Below, piece after piece: positions 29,651-32,218 of a stretch of 32,218 bases of DNA (the first letter of the stretch is position 1; every line of letters begins with the position of its first letter). The stretch is from Chloroflexota bacterium. Lineage in GTDB: Bacteria > Chloroflexota > Dehalococcoidia > DSTF01 > RBG-16-68-14. The DNA lies in assembly GCA_022565155.1 (NCBI GenBank), contig JADFKB010000020.1, positions 1-32,218 on the forward strand. The letters run 5' to 3'. The position numbers and the translations under genes were made by a program. Under the pieces are notes generated by a model. That model was given only the letters and a program-made list of their open reading frames with translations, did no database searches and had not been told where the DNA came from.

Positions 29651-30847
29651 TTACTGAATCACCTCCGCATCACGCAGACGAGTTAGCTCTGCGTCCGGCA
29701 TGTCCAGCAGCGCTCGCAGCACCTCGTCGGTGTGCTGGCCGACGGACGGCGACGGCCCCTCGATACCTCCCGGCGTTCTCGATAGCTTGATCGGCGTGTT
29801 CGCCAGCGGCAGCGTGCCGATGACCGGATGCGTGACGTCGACCAGCATTTCGCGCGCCCGCACCTGCGGATGCTCTGCGGCCTGGGGGATGGTGTTCAGC
29901 GGCCCGCATGGCATGCCGATCTTGTCGAACTCCTGGAGCCACTCGCCGGTAGTGCGCTGGCGCAGCGCCTCGTTCAGAATCGGCTCCAGCTCGGCATGGT
30001 GCTCGGTGCGCAGGCCGCTCGTCTCGAAGCGGGGGTCGTTGATCAGCTCCGTTTCGCCGATCAGGGCGCAGAAGAGCTCCCACTGGTTCTCGATGCCCCA
30101 ACTGAGCGCGAGGACGATGTAGCCGTCCTTGGTCGGAAACGCCTGGAACGGCGTCGCCAGCGGGTGGCGGGTGCCGATGGGGCCGGGCGTCTGACCGGTG
30201 GCGAAGTAGCGCATGAACGCGTTCTCCAGAATTGCCACCTGGCAATCGAGCATGCTGACGTCGACGAGCTGCCCCTCGCCGCTCGTGTCGCGCTCACGGA
30301 GCGCCGCCAGCACGCCGATGGCAGTGAAGAGCCCGGCGGCGATGTCGCCGAGCGAGAGGCCGGGGCGCGCCGGCGGGCCGCCGGGGTGGCCGGTGATGCT
30401 CATCACGCCGCCCATGCCCTGGACGACGATATCGAGCGCCGGGCGCAGCCGATCGGGCCCGGTCTGGCCGAAGCCTGAAGTCGCGGCGTAGACCAGGCGC
30501 GGGTTGCGCTTTCGCAACGCTTCGTAGCCGAGGCCGAGGCCGTCCATGGTGCCGGGTGTGAAGTTCTCCGCCACCACGTCCACCTGCTCCACCAGCTTCA
30601 GGAATAGCTCCTTGCCCTCGTCGTTCGCCAGGTCGATCGCGATGCTCTTCTTGCCGCGGTTGATGCTAAAGAAGTATCCGCTCTCGCCGTTGATCATCGG
30701 GCCCGTCGTGCGGGCGATGTCGCCGTAGGGCGGCCGTTCGACCTTGATCACCTCCGCCCCCAGGTCGGACAGCACCATCGAGCCGTACGGCCCGGAGAGC
30801 ACCCAGGTCAGGTCCAATATTTTTATCCCTTCCAGCGGTCCCGGCAT
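29651..30847 (-). CDS. CaiB/BaiF family CoA transferase
   Basis: A 398-residue class III CoA transferase with AAGGAGG before the ATG. Hallmarks are GIKILDLTWVLSGPYGSMVL, LGAEVIKVERPPYGD, NRGKKSIAIDLANDEGKELF and the catalytic Asp168 in GLSLGDIAAGLFTA. The glycine loop YAATSGFGQTGP is typical. The acid substrates are unknown; sequence style is close to formyl-CoA or succinyl-CoA:L-malate-type transferases, but that cannot be decided. It follows the EamA gene by 106 bases on the same strand and ends facing the palindrome array. Confidence 0.9.
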   Translation of the reverse strand: MPGPLEGIKILDLTWVLSGPYGSMVLSDLGAEVIKVERPPYGDIARTTGPMINGESGYFFSINRGKKSIAIDLANDEGKELFLKLVEQVDVVAENFTPGTMDGLGLGYEALRKRNPRLVYAATSGFGQTGPDRLRPALDIVVQGMGGVMSITGHPGGPPARPGLSLGDIAAGLFTAIGVLAALRERDTSGEGQLVDVSMLDCQVAILENAFMRYFATGQTPGPIGTRHPLATPFQAFPTKDGYIVLALSWGIENQWELFCALIGETELINDPRFETSGLRTEHHAELEPILNEALRQRTTGEWLQEFDKIGMPCGPLNTIPQAAEHPQVRAREMLVDVTHPVIGTLPLANTPIKLSRTPGGIEGPSPSVGQHTDEVLRALLDMPDAELTRLRDAEVIQ

Positions 30848-30953
30848 GGTTAGCCTCCTTCAATTCTCGGACTGGCACATCTCAGGCTGGCCAAGGATGA
30901 ACACAGGCCAGTGGGGATCATAGATCATCATCTGTGGCTCGTAGACTACCGCA

Positions 30954-31859
30954 TTAATCGGCGGCGGCGATCTCAACCGGCAGCCGCTCTTCAGGGCGAG
31001 GGCGTATCGCCAGGTAGACGCCAACCACCACCAGCGCTCCGCCGAGCAGCTCGAACGTCGTCGGCCGCTCGTCGAGAATGACAGCGGCCAGCGCCGTCGT
31101 GCCCAGCGGCTCCAGCAGGATCATCATCGCCACTACCACCGCCGAGAGGTAGGCGAGCGAGTAGTTGATCGCCGAGTGGCCGATGAGCTGCGGCCCTAGC
31201 GCCAGCAGCGCGATCATCAGGTAGGTCTTCATCGAGTAGCCGGTGAGCGCATCGCCCGCTATCAGCGTCGCGACCAGCAGCAGCACCGCCGTCGCCGGGT
31301 AGACGATGCCGATGTAGCGCAGCCAGGAGACCTCCGGACGCACCCGCCGCCCGACCATGAGGTAGGCGGCCGCGAACATGCCGCCCAGTATGGCGTAGGC
31401 ATCGCCGGCGAGCGTGCCCAGCCCTTCGCCCACGTCCTCCGCGACCATCGTCGCCGCGCCGATCGCCGCGATGAGCAGCGCCGCCCAGACGTAGGGTTCC
31501 ACTTTCTCTCGCAGCAGCAGCGGCGAGGCGAGCGCGACGTAGAGCGGCTGCGTCGCCACCAGCACGACGGACGTAACGACGGACGTGTGCTGCAGCGAGC
31601 TGATCCAGAACCCGAAATGCGCCGCCAGGAACGCCGCCGAGAGCAGCATCGGCCACGTCGACGACAACGTAACCGGCTCCGGCGCGCGCCGGTGCTGGAT
31701 CACGGCCAGGGCGCCGACCGGTATCGACGCCAGCACCAGCCGGTACGACGCGATGATCAGCGCCGGCGCTTCCGCCTCCCGAATCAGGATCGCCGACCAG
31801 GAGATGGCCGAAACGCCCACCAGCATCACGGCGTACGGCAGCCAGCGTCGCTCCTGCAT
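30954..31859 (-). CDS. EamA/DMT-family transporter
   Basis: A 301-residue protein with ten hydrophobic helices in two EamA repeats: the first starts PYAVMLVGVSAISWSAILI, the second GDAYAILGGMFAAAYLMVGR. The late segment MILLEPLGTTALAAVILDE is the conserved end of the second repeat. Members export metabolites such as amino acids or purines; the substrate is unknown. The start at 31859 lacks a strong ribosome site, but the N-terminus fits the family. It is divergent from the M20 peptidase gene and upstream of the CoA transferase. Confidence 0.87.
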   Translation of the reverse strand: MQERRWLPYAVMLVGVSAISWSAILIREAEAPALIIASYRLVLASIPVGALAVIQHRRAPEPVTLSSTWPMLLSAAFLAAHFGFWISSLQHTSVVTSVVLVATQPLYVALASPLLLREKVEPYVWAALLIAAIGAATMVAEDVGEGLGTLAGDAYAILGGMFAAAYLMVGRRVRPEVSWLRYIGIVYPATAVLLLVATLIAGDALTGYSMKTYLMIALLALGPQLIGHSAINYSLAYLSAVVVAMMILLEPLGTTALAAVILDERPTTFELLGGALVVVGVYLAIRPRPEERLPVEIAAAD

Positions 31860-31970
31860 AGCGCCATGCTAGCGGAAGGGATTGCCATGCCCCACCTGGC
31901 AGCGGCGAGGCGCGTAGGCTAGAATGCCCCAGCCGTCACGGAACGCTCGCCCAGCGAAGGAGCCCGACCC

Positions 31971-32218
31971 ATGAGCCCGCCCGACATCGCCGACATCGAT
32001 TGGGACGCCGTCACCGAAGAGGCGACCGATCTCCTCTCGCGCTACATCCAGATCGACACGACGAACCCGCCCGGCAACGAAGCGCCCGCCGTCCGCTTCC
32101 TCGAGGAGATCCTGCGCAAGAACGGCATCGACGACATCACGTTCTACGACGCCTCCGACGACGAATCGCAGGGCAGGCTGAACATGCTGGCCCGTCTGCC
32201 GGGCGATGGCTCTGCCAA
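31971..32218 (+). CDS. M20-family metallopeptidase, N-terminal part (cut by the window)
   Basis: The ATG at 31971 has GAAGGAG upstream. The 82 visible residues read like the start of an M20 (ArgE/DapE/carboxypeptidase) enzyme: TEEATDLLSRYIQIDTTNPP, then GNEAPAVRFLEEIL and LNMLARLPGDGSA. The metal-binding His/Asp motif lies beyond the window, so activity cannot be judged. Members remove amino acids or acyl groups from peptides in the cytoplasm using two zinc ions. Confidence 0.85.
   Translation, partial: MSPPDIADIDWDAVTEEATDLLSRYIQIDTTNPPGNEAPAVRFLEEILRKNGIDDITFYDASDDESQGRLNMLARLPGDGSA

Overview
This is GC-rich bacterial chromosome with densely packed genes on both strands and strong Shine-Dalgarno sequences. 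The gene mix points to a free-living, probably aerobic member of the Chloroflexota, perhaps Dehalococcoidia-like. It includes CaiB/BaiF CoA transferases, an LLM-class flavin oxidoreductase, a thiolase/DUF35 pair, Thr-Pro-rich surface proteins with cohesin and dockerin modules, and a MauE/MauD cluster. The taxonomic call is inference; there is no rRNA or other marker to settle it. I see no tRNA, rRNA, CRISPR array, insertion sequence or prophage, and no gene-free stretch longer than 300 bases.

Layout. 1-2103 (minus): two surface proteins, one cut by the window edge with a Thr-Pro-rich tail and one with a cohesin-like domain and a C-terminal membrane anchor. 2272-2577 (minus): a stand-alone acyl carrier protein. 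2776-6712 (plus): a likely operon of a Tat-exported protein, MauE, a MauD-like thioredoxin, a 14-cysteine Tat-exported mini-protein resembling the methylamine dehydrogenase small subunit, a polytopic membrane protein interrupted by one TGA, and a lipoprotein. No amine dehydrogenase large subunit is present. 6709-10471 (minus): a dockerin/cupredoxin surface protein and a DUF192 lipoprotein. 10622-12741 (minus): alpha/beta hydrolase and FabF. 12860-13300 (minus): a degenerate GGDEF-like protein. 13384-17008 (plus): CoA transferase, LLM oxidoreductase, double GNAT and an aminoglycoside/lincosamide-type nucleotidyltransferase. 17005-21139 (minus): CPBP protease, thiolase, DinB, DUF35, DUF1028 and a small gene broken by TGA. 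The DinB gene sits between two copies of a 51-bp repeat derived from the thiolase 3' end. 21163-22011 (plus): lipoprotein. 22197-23404 (minus): PadR regulator and ArsM, with a strong promoter and three 15-bp iterons. 23595-26040 (minus): a glutaredoxin-like protein, then cysteinyl-tRNA synthetase fused to a GT2 glycosyltransferase. 26196-29385: a His-rich membrane protein and a CopC-CopD fusion, divergently transcribed. 29386-29650: an array of palindromes between convergent genes. 29651-32218: CoA transferase, EamA transporter and the start of an M20 peptidase.

The strongest candidates for something undescribed are the Mau-like maturation cluster built around a Cys-rich mini-protein, the CysRS-glycosyltransferase fusion, and the PadR-ArsM unit with phased iterons at its promoter. 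Two genes carry an in-frame TGA where Trp is plausible. TGA is a normal stop elsewhere in the window, so these look like point mutations, consensus errors or readthrough rather than a changed genetic code.
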